Part shown: in pieces, positions 6,133 to 7,019 of the stretch
How the letters are laid out: every line of letters starts with the position of its first letter
Numbering within the stretch: the first letter of the stretch is position 1
Assembly: GCA_964452115.1 (NCBI GenBank)
Contig: CAYVKY010000121.1
Location: 1-7,019, forward strand
Reading direction: 5' to 3'
From: CAYVKY01 sp964452115
Lineage (GTDB): Bacteria; Bacteroidota; Ignavibacteria; Tepidaquicellales; Tepidaquicellaceae
DNA length: 7,019 bases
Position numbers and translations under genes: made by a program
Notes under the pieces: generated by a model
Database searches by the model: none
The model's input: the letters and a program-made list of their open reading frames with translations, nothing else
What the model was told of the DNA's origin: nothing

Positions 6133-7019
6133 ATGGAAATTTTACAGGCAATAATTTTCGGAATAATTCAGGGACTCACCGAATTTATTCCTATCAGCAG
6201 TACTGCGCATTTACGGGTGATTCCCGCACTGCTCGGCTGGGCGGATAAAGGGGCGGCATTTACTGCCGTGATTCAAATCGGAACACTTCTTGCAACATTC
6301 GTTTATTTCAGAAGTGATATTGCGGATTTAATGAGCGGATTTTTCCGTGCGCTGAAAAACAAAACATATTTCAAAGATACATACTTCAGACTTTTTATGC
6401 TTCTGATGCTTGGTACAATTCCCGTTGCAGTATTCGGGCTTCTCTTCAAGCATTTTATCAAAGGTGAAGCGCGCGGGCTTTATGTGATTGCGGGTTCGCT
6501 TATATTTTTTGCAATTGTACTTTACATCGCAGAAAAATTTGCCTCAAAGAAAAAATCATTGGAAGAAGTTACCGTAAGAGATGGAACTGTAATCGGATTT
6601 TTTCAGGCGCTGGCACTCATCCCCGGTGCATCACGCAGCGGCGTGACGATAACAGCCGGACTATTCACCGGACTTAAGAGGGATACTGCAGCAAGATATT
6701 CGTTTCTGCTGAGCATTCCCGCAATTACGCTGAGCGGACTTTATGAACTCTATGACGAGAGGGCTAACCTTCTGAACGAAAGTTATATTTCGCTTATCGT
6801 AGCAACAGTGGTCGCCGGAATAGTGGGCTATTACAGCATCGCATTTCTCCTGAAATTTCTGAAAACAAAAAGCAATCTGGTGTTTGTCATATACAGAATT
6901 GTAATTGCAATTATCATAATTATTTTGGTATGGAAAGGATTCGTTCCGAATCTCGACCCCGATGAAAAAAACGATAAGGATAAAAAGCCAAAAGCAGAGT
7001 TGGTGATTCCGGGGCATTA
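6133..7019 (+). CDS. uppP: Undecaprenyl-diphosphatase UppP (BacA family), 3' end at window edge
   Basis: This integral membrane enzyme dephosphorylates undecaprenyl diphosphate to recycle the lipid carrier for peptidoglycan and other envelope polymers; overexpression gives bacitracin resistance in known cases. Both signature motifs are intact: QGLTEFIPISSTAHL (residues 13-27, with Glu17, Ser22, Ser23 and His26) and PGASRSGVTI (164-173, with Ser167 and Arg168). Several hydrophobic segments follow, including about 189-206, 218-243 and 249-267. The visible frame has 295 codons and then TA at 7018-7019, so a stop may be completed by the next base; the length already suits the family. The C-terminus after Trp267 is a charged tail (DPDEKNDKDKKPK). 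The ATG at 6133 has no Shine-Dalgarno sequence and is the natural start. Confidence 0.95.
   Translation, partial: MEILQAIIFGIIQGLTEFIPISSTAHLRVIPALLGWADKGAAFTAVIQIGTLLATFVYFRSDIADLMSGFFRALKNKTYFKDTYFRLFMLLMLGTIPVAVFGLLFKHFIKGEARGLYVIAGSLIFFAIVLYIAEKFASKKKSLEEVTVRDGTVIGFFQALALIPGASRSGVTITAGLFTGLKRDTAARYSFLLSIPAITLSGLYELYDERANLLNESYISLIVATVVAGIVGYYSIAFLLKFLKTKSNLVFVIYRIVIAIIIIILVWKGFVPNLDPDEKNDKDKKPKAELVIPGH

Noticed and set aside
6661..7017. A 118-codon minus-strand open frame at the right end
   Set aside because: It lies entirely antisense to uppP, whose motifs are intact; the antisense product resembles nothing known.

Overview
The window looks like the replication-initiation neighbourhood of a bacterial chromosome. 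It carries about 370 bases of AT-rich non-coding DNA, then six plus-strand genes: dnaN (sliding clamp), recF, a DUF721/DciA-family gene, gyrB, an exported outer-membrane-type beta-barrel protein, and uppP (undecaprenyl-diphosphatase, running to the window edge). I see no mobile element, CRISPR array, tRNA or rRNA.

Organism: probably a Gram-negative bacterium of the Bacteroidota/Chlorobiota/Ignavibacteriota (FCB) group. The reasons are a small beta-barrel protein with a signal peptide and a C-terminal aromatic residue, a UppP with the STAHLRVIPAL variant of its first motif, mostly absent Shine-Dalgarno sequences, AT-rich spacers, a short GyrB without the large insert of enterobacterial GyrB, and the order dnaN-recF-DUF721-gyrB. 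This placement is inference from pattern memory, not from a search.

Layout: bases 1-370 hold a 14-bp tandem duplication, a terminator-like palindrome, one consensus DnaA-box match, a set of related repeats able to form two alternative hairpins, and a 50-base tract with only three G/C bases. They could be an upstream terminator plus dnaN leader, part of oriC, or both; dnaA is not in view. Bases 371-5393 are a tight replication and repair block: a 39-nt gap between dnaN and recF, a 4-nt ATGA overlap between recF and DUF721, and 14 nt before gyrB. Bases 5374-7019 add two envelope genes in the same direction; the first overlaps the end of gyrB by 20 nt and the second follows after 15 nt. One polycistronic transcription unit is plausible, and no internal terminator is visible.

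How the genes work together: DnaN tethers polymerase and repair enzymes to DNA, RecF acts at gapped DNA, DciA-family proteins act on the replicative helicase, and GyrB with GyrA (not in the window) removes positive supercoils ahead of the fork. UppP recycles the undecaprenyl carrier for cell-wall synthesis, and the barrel protein belongs to the outer membrane.

The most notable observation is that DnaN is 484 residues rather than the usual 365-380. The excess is one in-frame block of about 95-100 residues in clamp domain I. Its first part reads like a beta-alpha-beta-beta-alpha (ferredoxin-like, HMA-like) module without metal-binding cysteines, followed by an acidic linker and a charged helix.
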